From Acetobacter sp. (GTDB lineage Bacteria; Pseudomonadota; Alphaproteobacteria; Acetobacterales; Acetobacteraceae): DNA of 64,000 bases. The stretch is taken from positions 1,364,001 through 1,428,000 of the forward strand of contig NZ_JAKVME010000001.1 of the NCBI RefSeq assembly GCF_022483985.1. The letters run 5' to 3'. Under the pieces are notes generated by a model. The model saw nothing but the letters and a program-made list of their open reading frames with translations. It did not search any database and was not told the origin of the DNA. The position numbers and the translations under genes were made by a program. Position 1 is the stretch's first letter. Every line of letters begins with the position of its first letter. This document shows positions 54,107-63,220 of the stretch, piece by piece.

Positions 54107-55081
54107 ATGAGTGTGACCCTGTTGACGGTCAGTGAAGATGAGGCGGACATCCGCCTCGACCGGTATTTCCGTCGCCACTACCCCCATCTGACGCAGGGCG
54201 CGTTGCAGAAACTCTGCCGCACGGGACAGATTCGCGTGGACGGCAAGCGTGTTGAAGCCAGCACCCGCCTCGTTCCGGGGCAGTCCGTGCGCGTGCCGCC
54301 CATTCCCATGGCCGCCAAGCCCTCCCGTGATGTGCCGAAAGCACTGAACCCCAAGCTGGCCAGCGAAATCCGGAAGATGGTGATCTATTCGGACCCGCAG
54401 ATCATCGTGCTGAACAAGCCATCCGGTCTGGCGACTCAGGGCGGCCCCGGCATCACGCAGCATGTGGATATGATGCTCGATGGTCTACGTGAAGGTGATG
54501 ACCCGCGCCCCCGCCTCGTCCACCGTATTGACCGTGACACTTCCGGCCTACTGCTGCTCGCCCGCACGCCGGGCGTCGCCGCGAAGCTGGCGGCGGCTTT
54601 CCGTGGTCGCGATGTGAAGAAGACCTACTGGGCCGTTGTTGTCGGGCGTCCTGATCCGATGTCCGGTGAAATCGACCAGCCTCTCGCCCGCCTTGGCGCC
54701 GGACCGGGTTCGATCACCATCGCCGCCGACCGTAACGATGAAGACGCGCAGTCCGCCCGCACTGACTATGAGGTGCTGGACTCCGCGGCACGCAAATTCT
54801 CGTGGCTTGGTCTCTCGCCGCTGACCGGTCGCACGCACCAGTTGCGCGTTCATTGTGAATCACTGGGCACGCCCATTCTCGGTGATCCGAAATATGGTGG
54901 CGACAAGGCGCATGTGGATGGTTTCACCGATCGCCTGCATCTGCACGCACGAAGCCTTGTCCTACCACATCCGGCGGGCGGTTGGCTGGAAGTCAGCGCC
55001 GAACTGCCGCCCCACATGAAAGAAACCTTCAGGGCGCTCGGCTTTACGGCGGGCTCAACCCCGGCTCCCCGCAGGAGATAA
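54107..55081 (+). CDS. RluA-family 23S rRNA pseudouridine synthase
   Basis: This 324-residue enzyme isomerises uridine in rRNA. An N-terminal S4 RNA-binding domain (about 14-75, RLDRYFRRHYPHLTQGALQKL) precedes the catalytic domain, with the catalytic aspartate D142 in HRIDRDTSG and LTGRTHQLRVHCESLG later. The RluC type fits best from length and the S4 domain, but RluD cannot be excluded. GGAAGAG precedes the ATG. An AsmA gene follows two bases after its stop. Confidence 0.9.
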   Translation: MSVTLLTVSEDEADIRLDRYFRRHYPHLTQGALQKLCRTGQIRVDGKRVEASTRLVPGQSVRVPPIPMAAKPSRDVPKALNPKLASEIRKMVIYSDPQIIVLNKPSGLATQGGPGITQHVDMMLDGLREGDDPRPRLVHRIDRDTSGLLLLARTPGVAAKLAAAFRGRDVKKTYWAVVVGRPDPMSGEIDQPLARLGAGPGSITIAADRNDEDAQSARTDYEVLDSAARKFSWLGLSPLTGRTHQLRVHCESLGTPILGDPKYGGDKAHVDGFTDRLHLHARSLVLPHPAGGWLEVSAELPPHMKETFRALGFTAGSTPAPRRR

Positions 55082-55083
55082 GC

Positions 55084-57252
55084 ATGAAATTCAAGACGAA
55101 GCTTGGCCTCGGTGTCGGCGGTCTCGCCGTGCTGCTGGGCGGTACGGTTCTGGCCTCGGCGTTCATGGATGCCGGATGGATGCGGACACGTCTTGTCGAG
55201 GCCGTCGAACACCAGACAGGCCGGACACTCCGCATTGATTCGCTGCATGTCTGGCTTCTGCCCTATCCATGGATCAGTGCGCAGGGCGTCGGGCTGTCCA
55301 ATATCCCCGGCAGCCCGAACCACGAGATGTTCACGGCCAATGAAGTGCGCGCGCGGCTGGCGATTTCGCCGCTGTTCCATCATCGGGTCGTGCTGGATGA
55401 TGTCAGCCTGTCCGACCCGCATCTGACACTTGAGCGCACATCCGACGGCGCGGCCAACTGGATTCTGACACCGCTCCCATCTTCCGGCGGCGTGGGTGAC
55501 AATGCCGCTTCAGGCAGCCGCCAGCACTGGAATCTTGCGGTCGCCTCCCTTCATCTCAGGGACGGAGCGGCCTCGTGGAGCGATGAGCGAAACCATATCA
55601 CCGGCACGGCTGATCTTGATCGCGCCGACCTGACCGGTCTTGACGGCACAATGGCCAAAATCGATGTGCGCGGTCATCATGGCAGTGGCCATTTCACGGT
55701 CAGTGGGACGACGGGTCCGCTGCCCCCGACCGACGGACAACCCTGGCCGCTCAATCTGACCGCCACCCTATCGGTCGACAAACGGAAGGCGGGACAGATC
55801 CAGATCGGCGGCGTGGTCGCCGACCCTCTGCATGATGCGGGTTACGATATCCAGATCAACGGCGCCATTGACCAGCTGCGTGATCTTGAAACGATTTTCC
55901 CCAATGCAGGCCTGCCCGATGCAACGGCGGTCTCGCTTCAGGCTGGCGTGACGGGCAGCGGACGCACCCCCTCCCTGCGGATGCTGCATCTCCGTGCGGG
56001 GCCAACCAGTCTTGAACAACTGATGCTCGGTCTCAGGGCCAGCAGCATCGCCCTCGATGCTGACGATAATGACCAGCGCGTCGCCATCTCACTGAATGGA
56101 CAACTGGATGCGCAACCGGTCACGGTCCACGGCACCCTTGGGACGCTGACCCAGACCACGCAGGCGCTCCGCACCCCGGACAAGGTGCCCATGCCTGTGA
56201 CATTGTCACTAGGTCAGGGAGAGGCTTCCATCACGGTGGATGGTGCTTTGGGCGGTCGATTGACCTCACTCGACGTGCATGGGGCTCTTCCGGCACTGAC
56301 ATTTGGCGCAGGAAAACCGGGCTTTCAGGGGCTCAGGGTCAGTGGGGGGATAGTCAGTTCCGCTCCGCTGAGCGTGCTGGAAAAGGCTGACCCGACGTCT
56401 CTGCTGAAGACCTCCGCCGGATCGCTGGATGTCAGCGCGCAGCGCATGAGCTGGCAGTCCGTCGCCTGGGAGGCCGTTTCCGCCCATGTCACCGTCGGGG
56501 GCGCCAGACTGACAGTCGATCCCCTGTTCGGAACTGGAACCGGCAACACCAGCGGCATCGCACAGTCCGGACGGATCGTCTACGACGCTTCCGGTGCTGC
56601 GCCGCATCTGACCATCACGGCAGCGCCCTTTGTCCTTCCGACCCAGATGATGCAGACCTCGACCGGCATGCCGCCTCTTGTGAACGGTTCCATGCAGGTC
56701 GTGGGCACTGTCACCGCCGACGGGTCCGGGCTTGATGAGTGGGAGCAGACCGCGACGGGCCATGTCGGCCTGTCAATGGTCGGCGGGCGTGTGGACGGCA
56801 AGGCTCTTGAGGCCATTCTCGGTCGCAACATTCCCATACGCGGCACGCTCGCGCTCCGCTGCTTCGGTGCGCACATGCAGCTCACCGACGGACTGGCCAC
56901 GATCAATCGGCTGGGGCTGGAATCCGATCTGCTATCCCTGACCGGACATGGCACCGTGAAACTCACCAACGGAGCTCTTGATCTTCATCTTTCGCCACGG
57001 ATCGGTGTCGGTGGCGCCGCTGCTTCCTCTCCTGTCGCGGTCACCGGCACGGTGGACACACCACAACCGCGTCTTGAGCCCGGCGCTGATGGACGTTTCG
57101 CCATCTCGATCGGTGGGTCCAGCGATACAGGTGATCAGTGCCCCGATCTGCTGGCGACGGCGCGAGAGGGTGTCGCCGGTCCGGCTGCCGCGCCCCCACC
57201 AGCGAACAAGGCAGGTGGCATCATGAACATGCTGAAAGGCCTCCTGCGATGA
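55084..57252 (+). CDS. AsmA family protein (second copy)
   Basis: This 722-residue protein has an N-terminal hydrophobic anchor (LGVGGLAVLLGGTVLASAFM) followed by a long periplasmic domain. RTLRIDSLHVWLLPYPWISAQGVGLSN matches the AsmA N-terminal motif, and GHVGLSMVGGRVDGKALEAILG the AsmA-2 end. AGGAG stands 7 bases before ATG 55084. It is tightly coupled to rluA-type and ATP12 genes (ATGA overlap downstream). It differs from the AsmA protein at 48.4-50.4 kb enough that the two probably have distinct envelope roles. Confidence 0.88.
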   Translation: MKFKTKLGLGVGGLAVLLGGTVLASAFMDAGWMRTRLVEAVEHQTGRTLRIDSLHVWLLPYPWISAQGVGLSNIPGSPNHEMFTANEVRARLAISPLFHHRVVLDDVSLSDPHLTLERTSDGAANWILTPLPSSGGVGDNAASGSRQHWNLAVASLHLRDGAASWSDERNHITGTADLDRADLTGLDGTMAKIDVRGHHGSGHFTVSGTTGPLPPTDGQPWPLNLTATLSVDKRKAGQIQIGGVVADPLHDAGYDIQINGAIDQLRDLETIFPNAGLPDATAVSLQAGVTGSGRTPSLRMLHLRAGPTSLEQLMLGLRASSIALDADDNDQRVAISLNGQLDAQPVTVHGTLGTLTQTTQALRTPDKVPMPVTLSLGQGEASITVDGALGGRLTSLDVHGALPALTFGAGKPGFQGLRVSGGIVSSAPLSVLEKADPTSLLKTSAGSLDVSAQRMSWQSVAWEAVSAHVTVGGARLTVDPLFGTGTGNTSGIAQSGRIVYDASGAAPHLTITAAPFVLPTQMMQTSTGMPPLVNGSMQVVGTVTADGSGLDEWEQTATGHVGLSMVGGRVDGKALEAILGRNIPIRGTLALRCFGAHMQLTDGLATINRLGLESDLLSLTGHGTVKLTNGALDLHLSPRIGVGGAAASSPVAVTGTVDTPQPRLEPGADGRFAISIGGSSDTGDQCPDLLATAREGVAGPAAAPPPANKAGGIMNMLKGLLR

Positions 57253-58004
57253 ACGACAGGAAGAAGTTCCCGGCAGATGGTCCCGCACCGCGCAGGCGCT
57301 TCTGGACGCAGGCAGGCATAGAGCCTGCGGACAATGGCTTTGCCGTTCTGCTCGATGGCAAGGCGGTCCGGCTTCCGGGACGTGAAATTCTTCAGGTGCA
57401 TTCTCGTACTCTGGCCGAAGCCATGGCTGCCGAATGGCAGGCGGCGGGTATGGATGATCCACAAAAACGCTTTGCCGCAGAAGATCTTCCTCTGACCCGC
57501 ATTGCAGGCACCATGATCGAGCGCGTCACACCCGACCGCCAGCATTCAGTGGAAACACTGGCCGGGTTTGGTGAGCATGACCTGCTCTGCTATCGCGCCG
57601 AAAGTTCTGATCCACTGAGCGTCAGACAGGAAAAATTGTGGAAGCCGTGGTTGGACTGGCTGCGGGAGTCCTATGGCGTCGCATTGATCGTGACGCATGG
57701 TCTGATGCCTGTTCCGCAACCGCCAGCCTCTCTGGAAAAACTCAAACAGGTTCTGTCCGAACGCAGTGACGCCGTTCTGGCCGCACTCGGTGTCTGTGTG
57801 CCAGCTCTTGGCAGTCTGACACTGGGACTGGCCGTGATTGATGGTCGTCTGGACGTCGATCAAGCCGTTGCTCTCGCGACACTGGACGAACGGGCGCAGA
57901 TGGAGCGCTGGGGCGAAGACGTGGCGCATCTGGATCGTATTGCGACAATGAGCGCTGACGTGACGGATGCTGCCCGGTTTGTTTCTCTTGCCGCAAGCCA
58001 ATAA
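57249..58004 (+). CDS. ATP12 family F1-ATPase assembly chaperone
   Basis: This 251-residue protein belongs to the ATP12 family, whose mitochondrial members bind the F1 alpha subunit during ATP synthase assembly; alphaproteobacteria carry homologues. Family features are GFAVLLDGKAVRLPGR near the start, MAAEWQAAG, PLTRIAGTMIERV and ETLAGFGEHDLLCYRAE. The ATG overlaps the AsmA stop (ATGA). A hairpin after its stop may end the operon that began at rarA. Confidence 0.9.
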   Translation: MNDRKKFPADGPAPRRRFWTQAGIEPADNGFAVLLDGKAVRLPGREILQVHSRTLAEAMAAEWQAAGMDDPQKRFAAEDLPLTRIAGTMIERVTPDRQHSVETLAGFGEHDLLCYRAESSDPLSVRQEKLWKPWLDWLRESYGVALIVTHGLMPVPQPPASLEKLKQVLSERSDAVLAALGVCVPALGSLTLGLAVIDGRLDVDQAVALATLDERAQMERWGEDVAHLDRIATMSADVTDAARFVSLAASQ

Positions 58005-58005
58005 C

Positions 58006-58029
58006 CGGAACGGACGAAACTCCGTTCCG
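58006..58029 (+). terminator. Hairpin after the ATP12 gene
   Basis: CGGAACGGA (58006-58014) pairs with TCCGTTCCG (58021-58029) across six bases and is followed by a moderately T-rich stretch. It is a plausible terminator of the rarA-ATP12 operon. Confidence 0.6.
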
Positions 58030-58243
58030 TCAAATTCTTTATTCATTCCGTGATATCGGGATAAAATCCTTTCCGACTTTATCCCGCCCGGGTGCAGGGC
58101 TGTCAAAACCGGCCGTTTCCATCCGTCTGATTCCACCGAACCATATACGAACATCCCTTTTTGATAGCATGAACATCTTGGGACACCGCATATTCTCCAC
58201 CGGGTCCGCTGGCATATGATTGCGTTCAAAAAGGATTTCATAA

Positions 58244-58453
58244 GTGAATAAAGAAAAACCAGCCGAATTAAAATTTATGAATATCAGCAACACGTGCAAA
58301 ATTTATGGAATTGGCCGCACGTATTGCTACAAGCTTCTTGCCGAAGGCCATATAAAAGCTAAAAAACTCGGCGGAAGAACGCTCATCTCCACTGAATCCG
58401 CCAACAAATATTTCAACAAACTGCCGGATTACAAATCACAGGCGTCAGTCTGA
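58244..58453 (+). CDS. Small helix-turn-helix DNA-binding protein, excisionase/AlpA-like
   Basis: This 69-residue protein starts at GTG with AAAGGA upstream. It has a MerR/Xis-type HTH pattern: NISNTCKIYGIGRTYCYKLL, then AEGHIKAKKLGGRTLISTES. Such proteins act as phage excisionases or small activators. The gene is AT-rich compared with its flanks and lies 13 bases before the tail-fibre-like gene, so the two may form a small transferred unit. No integrase is present in the window. Confidence 0.75.
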   Translation: MNKEKPAELKFMNISNTCKIYGIGRTYCYKLLAEGHIKAKKLGGRTLISTESANKYFNKLPDYKSQASV

Positions 58454-58466
58454 GGGGAGCACACAC

Positions 58467-59891
58467 ATGGATCGTGTGATCGTTTATCCTGCTCAGGTCA
58501 TTGCCGATACTGATACCCTGATTGCGCAGCGCAACACTGAACGCGCCATCGGTCAGGCCGTTGCAATGACCATGGGTGGACCCGGCCCCTTTGCAAGTGG
58601 TCTTGCCGCCACCTGCTCTGGATCGGATCTGGTGGTCAATGTCGCCAGCGGACAGATCAATGAAGGAGCTACTGCGGATTCATCCGCATACGGCACGCTT
58701 GCCTCCGACAGCACCATCATCATGCGTCAGTATACAGCGGCAGCAACAAGTTTTACCCTGACGTCATCCACCAGTTCTGCCCAGACCTATTATATTTACG
58801 CAACAATCGGACTCAGTGACACCGGCTCCACGATGCTGCGTTATCTGGATGCCTCCGACAACACCAAAACGCTCTCGGGTGAGGACGATACAGGGGGCGC
58901 GCAGCCGACACAGCGTGCAGCCGTGGCAACGCTGCTCATGTCAGCCACGACGCCCCCGGCGAACGCCATTGCGCTCTGGCGCATTGATCTGCCTGCGAAT
59001 GCGACAAGCGTCACGCAGTCCATGATCTCTCTTGATAATGACAGTCTTTTTTATCCCAAGATCCCGGCTCTCGCTCCCAAAGACTCACCAACTTTCACCG
59101 GCACGCCGACCGCACCGACACCGGCAGCCGGAGATTCATCAAATCTTCTTGCAACCACAGCATTCATTACAAACTGGTCGGCGGGAAACCTTCTTAAAAG
59201 CGATATCTATTTGGGACCGACCGCCACTGCCGGCGGCTATAACGTTCTCCAGATTTCTATCCAGTCACGCACAAAGTTTCTGATTGTAGAACTCAGCGGC
59301 GGTGGCGGTGGCGGTGGCGGCGCTCCCACCTGCTCTTCCACTCAGGGAGGAACAGGCGGCGGCGGCGGCGCGGGCGGATATTGCCGTTTCATGGTTGATG
59401 TCACGAAATTACAGTGGCCTGTCACCGCAACACTCGGAGCGGGTGGACGGGGCGGACAATCCTCTTCAACCGCCATGACCGGCAATGCGGGCGGATCAGC
59501 AGCCTTCGGAAACATGGTTGTCGTGACAGGAGGGTTTGGTGGTCTTGTCGCACAGGGCGGTGGCGTCGCCATCATCGGCGGCGCGGGAGCTGGTGGTTCT
59601 GTTCAGGTCACAACCGCAACCGGCATTACAGTTCTGATAAACGCGACAGGACAGAGCGGATTTTCAGGACATGTGTCCGGTGTTTCAGAAAATTACTTCT
59701 TTGGGTATGGCGGCGCGGGCGGCGCCCGTGCGCCCTATTACGCTGGAGGATGGGAATCAGGTTCGGGTGAAACCGGCAAACCCGGCGATCCCGGCAGCGG
59801 CGGCTCCGGTTCCTGCGTGGCCCCCAGCGGCACTTATAAAAACGGTGGTGATGGCGGTCCGTCCTGGCTGACCGTCGCCCAATATGGATAA
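58467..59891 (+). CDS. Phage tail-fibre-like protein with glycine-rich C-terminus
   Basis: This 474-residue protein has three parts. The N-terminal 190 residues are Ser/Thr-rich beta structure. The middle holds KDSPTFTGTPTAPTPAAGD followed by NLLATTAFI, a motif widely seen in phage tail fibres. The rest, from about 275, is glycine-rich (GGGGGGGGAPTC, GGTGGGGGAGGYC, GAGGRGGQ), as in receptor-binding adhesins with polyglycine cores. GGGGAG precedes the start. It is probably a remnant or domesticated tail-fibre gene; no other tail genes lie nearby. Confidence 0.75.
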   Translation: MDRVIVYPAQVIADTDTLIAQRNTERAIGQAVAMTMGGPGPFASGLAATCSGSDLVVNVASGQINEGATADSSAYGTLASDSTIIMRQYTAAATSFTLTSSTSSAQTYYIYATIGLSDTGSTMLRYLDASDNTKTLSGEDDTGGAQPTQRAAVATLLMSATTPPANAIALWRIDLPANATSVTQSMISLDNDSLFYPKIPALAPKDSPTFTGTPTAPTPAAGDSSNLLATTAFITNWSAGNLLKSDIYLGPTATAGGYNVLQISIQSRTKFLIVELSGGGGGGGGAPTCSSTQGGTGGGGGAGGYCRFMVDVTKLQWPVTATLGAGGRGGQSSSTAMTGNAGGSAAFGNMVVVTGGFGGLVAQGGGVAIIGGAGAGGSVQVTTATGITVLINATGQSGFSGHVSGVSENYFFGYGGAGGARAPYYAGGWESGSGETGKPGDPGSGGSGSCVAPSGTYKNGGDGGPSWLTVAQYG

Positions 59892-59901
59892 GGCATTATA
59901 T

Positions 59902-60312
59902 ATGAGCTATTTTTTCGAAGGTTGGGCAGGTCTTATGCTCCCCGGATGGACGGAACTGACCCTCACAGGATACAACCGGGTTCCTGTGAATTTCATGGCC
60001 CTTGGCGGCGGCAGTGAAACGCGCCCCGAAGTCGATCTCGTCTTTCCCGCACCGGACACGACCTACCCTGTCTGCGCCGGGATCGGACTGTTCACCTCGG
60101 ACAGCGGCAATGACGGGCCGATTGTCTACTGGGAGTTCTCTCACTGGGACAATACAGGAAAAAACGCTTCCATCCTGTTGCCTGTTCCGGAGATCACTCT
60201 TCTGCTTGATCGCACGCAGGTATGGCAGGACAGCGCTGCCATCGGACGCACAGCGGCGGGTGGCACGGTGTTCGTCGGTCAGGATGTAACGCTGGTTGAT
60301 GGGCGCTACTGA
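59902..60312 (+). CDS. Uncharacterised 136-residue protein, likely partner of the fibre-like protein
   Basis: AAGG stands eight bases before ATG 59902; another ATG at 59884 overlaps the previous stop. The protein contains FFEGWAGLMLPGWTELTLTGYNRVPVNF and later PVCAGIGLFTSDSGNDGPIVYWEFSHWDN (quoted in part), with no signal or membrane segment. It is unrecognised but resembles small tail-associated or capping proteins that follow fibre genes. It ends before a perfect 14-bp hairpin. Confidence 0.65.
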   Translation: MSYFFEGWAGLMLPGWTELTLTGYNRVPVNFMALGGGSETRPEVDLVFPAPDTTYPVCAGIGLFTSDSGNDGPIVYWEFSHWDNTGKNASILLPVPEITLLLDRTQVWQDSAAIGRTAAGGTVFVGQDVTLVDGRY

Positions 60313-60319
60313 CCCTGAG

Positions 60320-60352
60320 TTCATGCAGCGGAAGACTTTTCCGCTGCATGAA
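60320..60352 (+). terminator. Perfect 14-bp hairpin after the phage-like islet
   Basis: TTCATGCAGCGGAA (60320-60333) pairs perfectly with TTCCGCTGCATGAA (60339-60352) across a five-base loop, followed by TGCGTTTT. It probably terminates the islet transcript and may also act on the convergent helicase gene. Confidence 0.7.
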
Positions 60353-60424
60353 TGCGTTTTCAGTTGATTACTGTTTTGAACATTATCAAGCAGACAAGAA
60401 ACTATCCGCAGCCCCACTGACCGA

Positions 60425-61720
60425 TCAGGCTGGCTCCTTGCCTGCTCTTGCCGCCTCCCGCGCGGCCCGCTTCTCTTCATCGGTCCAGATCTTGCGCTCA
60501 CGCACCTTTTGCGGCTTGACCTGCTTGACCGGACCGCCACCCAGCACTGGCGCCCGCATCGTCGAGTTCCGCGCCTCTTCCGAGTGCCATTCATGGTCAG
60601 TGTGAACGGTCAGCGTACGCCCGATTTCACGTTCCACATCATGCAGCCACGCACGCTGTTCCGCATCGCAGAGGGTGATGGCAAAACCACTGCGTCCTGC
60701 ACGACCCGTGCGGCCGATACGATGCACGTAGCTTTCCGGCAGGCTCGGCAGGTCATGATTGAAAACATGCGTGACGGTATCAACATCAATACCACGCGCC
60801 GCGATATCCGTCGCCACAAGAACCTGCACGTCGCCAGCCCGAAAGGCTTCAAGCGCCCGTTCCCTCTGCCCCTGCGACTTGTTGCCGTGCAGCGCTTCAG
60901 CCGTAATGCCCGCTTCCGTGAGAAACGCGCAGACCTCGTTGGCGATATTCTTCTGCAGGGTGAAAACCACAGCCTGCCCGATATCAGGCGTCTGCTGGAA
61001 TTGCGCCAGCAAAGCTGTTTTCTTGTGCGCGGCATCCATGAACATGACCGACTGCTCGATCCGGTCGACCGTCGTTGAAGGTGGGGCAATCTCAACCTTC
61101 GCCGGATCAGTCAGGAGACTATCCACCAGAGCCGCAATGGATTTTGGCATCGTTGCCGAGAACAGCACCGTATGCCGTTCTTTCGGCAGCGTCGCGACAA
61201 TACGCTCGATCGGCTTGGCGAACCCCATATCCAGCATCTGGTCGGCTTCATCCAGCACCAGCGCCTCAAGCTGGGAAAGATCACACAGTCCCTGCTCGAT
61301 CAGGTCCAGCAACCGTCCCGGCGCGGCGACAATGACATCCACCCCTTCCCTGAGCGCATTGACCTGATGGAACTGGCTGACGCCGCCGAAAATCGTTGTG
61401 ATCCGAAAATTCAGATGGCGGCCAAAGCTCTCGAAACCATCAGCAATCTGGGAGACCAGTTCACGGGTCGGCGCAAGAACCAGAACGCGGGCGCCACCCT
61501 TGGGTGCCGGACGGGGAGCCTCGGCAAGGCGATGAAGCAGCGGCAGCACGAAGGATGCCGTCTTGCCCGTCCCGGTCTGCGCCATGCCCAGCAGATCGCG
61601 CCCTTCAAGCAGCAAGGGGATGGACTGGGCCTGAATTGGAGTCGGCTTGACATAGCCTTCCTCGCCCAGAGCGCGCAGCAGGGTCGGTGCGAGGGCGAGA
61701 TCGTCAAAAGTGATGGACAT
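60425..61720 (-). CDS. rhlE: DEAD-box ATP-dependent RNA helicase, RhlE type
   Basis: This 431-residue helicase has all core motifs: Q motif (GYVKPTPIQAQSIP), AQTGTGKT, PTRELVSQI, VLDEADQMLDMGF, SATMP, VATDIAARGIDV and HRIGRTGRAGR. The C-terminus is a short basic extension. It remodels RNA in ribosome assembly or mRNA decay. ATG 61720 is used; a TTG two codons earlier has a better-spaced GGAGG and could be the true start. It is transcribed alone. Confidence 0.95.
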   Translation of the reverse strand: MSITFDDLALAPTLLRALGEEGYVKPTPIQAQSIPLLLEGRDLLGMAQTGTGKTASFVLPLLHRLAEAPRPAPKGGARVLVLAPTRELVSQIADGFESFGRHLNFRITTIFGGVSQFHQVNALREGVDVIVAAPGRLLDLIEQGLCDLSQLEALVLDEADQMLDMGFAKPIERIVATLPKERHTVLFSATMPKSIAALVDSLLTDPAKVEIAPPSTTVDRIEQSVMFMDAAHKKTALLAQFQQTPDIGQAVVFTLQKNIANEVCAFLTEAGITAEALHGNKSQGQRERALEAFRAGDVQVLVATDIAARGIDVDTVTHVFNHDLPSLPESYVHRIGRTGRAGRSGFAITLCDAEQRAWLHDVEREIGRTLTVHTDHEWHSEEARNSTMRAPVLGGGPVKQVKPQKVRERKIWTDEEKRAAREAARAGKEPA

Positions 61721-61971
61721 GGTCAAGCGGCGCCTCCAGCGCTCAGTAAGGTTGCGCCTAATCGGGCTTCGCTAGGTCAGAAAGCGGGCTTTTACGGGGG
61801 AAGCCGGACGGCGTCAATGTAGGGAGGACTGATGTTGTCATGCCCCTCCAGCCGCACTTCCGACACACGGAACATGCCTCAATGACACCTACCGTCCCGG
61901 ATGCGGTCTCAGATCCATAAATGACGGCAACACACTCTGGCTCACGGTTTCAAAACACGAATCCGCCTGCC

Positions 61972-62370
61972 CTACTCCGTCGCCCAGCGCTCAATCTCAA
62001 CCCCGACCGAATCAAGATCAGAAAAGATATCGAGTTTTTCAACACTGATACGAACAACCCTCACCCGGCGATCCTTCATCACCTCAATGGCGATGCGCTC
62101 GGCCAGCGTCTCTACAAGCTGAGTATGCGTCTCCGTCGCCAGACGACGGATCGTCAGCACAGCCGTCTCGTAGGAAACCGTACGGCTGAGATCATCCACG
62201 CCTTCCGTCAGATCCCGGCTGTCATCAACACCGAACGAGACATTGATGCGAACACGCTGCGTCACACCCTGTTCATGTGGAAAAACGCCGATATAGGCGT
62301 CAACAATCATATCCTTGAGAAAGAGCCGTCTTACAGCCAGATCGGCGGGCCAGGGTGCGAGGATCGTCAT
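61972..62370 (-). CDS. folB: Dihydroneopterin aldolase
   Basis: This 132-residue folate-pathway enzyme cleaves dihydroneopterin to hydroxymethyl-dihydropterin. The pattern LFLKDMIVDAYIGVFPHEQG matches the FolB N-terminus, DDLSRTVSYETAVLTI the middle and LVETLAERIA the substrate-binding glutamate region. ATG 62370 lies four bases after the stop of the upstream SDR gene, so the two are co-transcribed, which supports a pterin role for the SDR. A start seven codons earlier would overlap that gene. Confidence 0.9.
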   Translation of the reverse strand: MTILAPWPADLAVRRLFLKDMIVDAYIGVFPHEQGVTQRVRINVSFGVDDSRDLTEGVDDLSRTVSYETAVLTIRRLATETHTQLVETLAERIAIEVMKDRRVRVVRISVEKLDIFSDLDSVGVEIERWATE

Positions 62371-62374
62371 TGCT

Positions 62375-63190
62375 CTATTCTTCCACCACATTGCTGGACG
62401 GCGACGGCGAATAATACCACTGAAGATGCTGCGCGCCGTCGAGCGCCAGCATCTGCCCAGTCACTGACGGCAGCATCAGAAACGCAAGCAGCGCACGCGA
62501 CACTTCCTCAGGCGATGTTCCGCGGCCAAGCGGCACAGACTGACATTGCGCCTGAAACTGTTCCTGCGTCTGGCGTGCGCTCGGCAGCGCAGGTCCCGGA
62601 CCGATGGCATTGACCCGGATTTTCTTGGGAGCCAGCGCCAGCGCCATGGTCTGGGTCAGCGTCCAGAGGGCTGATTTGGAAACAGTATAGCTGACAAAAT
62701 GCGGTGTCAGGGACCAGACACGCTCGTCGAGCATGTTCAGCACCATCCCTTCCCGACCAGCGGGAAGCTGTTTCGCAAACTCCTGTGTCAGCACATAAGG
62801 CGCCCGCAGATTGGGCTCCATGTGCGCGTCCCAGCTTGAACGGGTGACCGTGTTCCACTCGTCCCTGTCGAACGTGGACGCATTGTTCACAAGAACACCG
62901 ACAGGTCCGCCCAGTTCAGCGGCAGCCTTCGCGATAAGTCCTGTGACGTCTTTTTCTTCGGCAAGATCGGCACGAAGCAGGCAACATTGCTGTCCCATGC
63001 CTTCAATTTCCCACTTCAGGGAAAGGGCGTCATCCTCGCCGGATCGATAATGCACCGCTAAAGAGAAGCCCGCGCCCGCCAATGCCAGCGCCATGGCACG
63101 GCCCAGTCGCTGAGCGCCACCCGTGATGAACGCGATGCGGGGAATGTCCGGGGAAATCAATGTCCCGGCAAGGGAAGCTTCAGCGGTCAT
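62375..63190 (-). CDS. Short-chain dehydrogenase/reductase, pteridine reductase (FolM)-like
   Basis: This 271-residue SDR has ITGGAQRLGRAMALALA near the N-terminus (cofactor loop with a basic residue, favouring NADPH), VNNASTF, and the catalytic tyrosine-lysine in SYTVSKSALW. The C-terminus has VTGQMLALDGAQHL. Location just before folB suggests dihydromonapterin or dihydrofolate-type pterin reduction. ATG 63190 is used; an in-frame GTG at 63205 is an alternative. recR lies 30 bases upstream on the same strand. Confidence 0.85.
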   Translation of the reverse strand: MTAEASLAGTLISPDIPRIAFITGGAQRLGRAMALALAGAGFSLAVHYRSGEDDALSLKWEIEGMGQQCCLLRADLAEEKDVTGLIAKAAAELGGPVGVLVNNASTFDRDEWNTVTRSSWDAHMEPNLRAPYVLTQEFAKQLPAGREGMVLNMLDERVWSLTPHFVSYTVSKSALWTLTQTMALALAPKKIRVNAIGPGPALPSARQTQEQFQAQCQSVPLGRGTSPEEVSRALLAFLMLPSVTGQMLALDGAQHLQWYYSPSPSSNVVEE

Positions 63191-63220
63191 TCCGTCTCTC
63201 TTCACTCTCGTTCAGGCGTT

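Noticed and set aside
59295..59375. Regular GGC/GGT repeats that might suggest a satellite or CRISPR-like array
   Set aside because: These are glycine codons in frame with the fibre-like protein; no spacer-repeat pattern.
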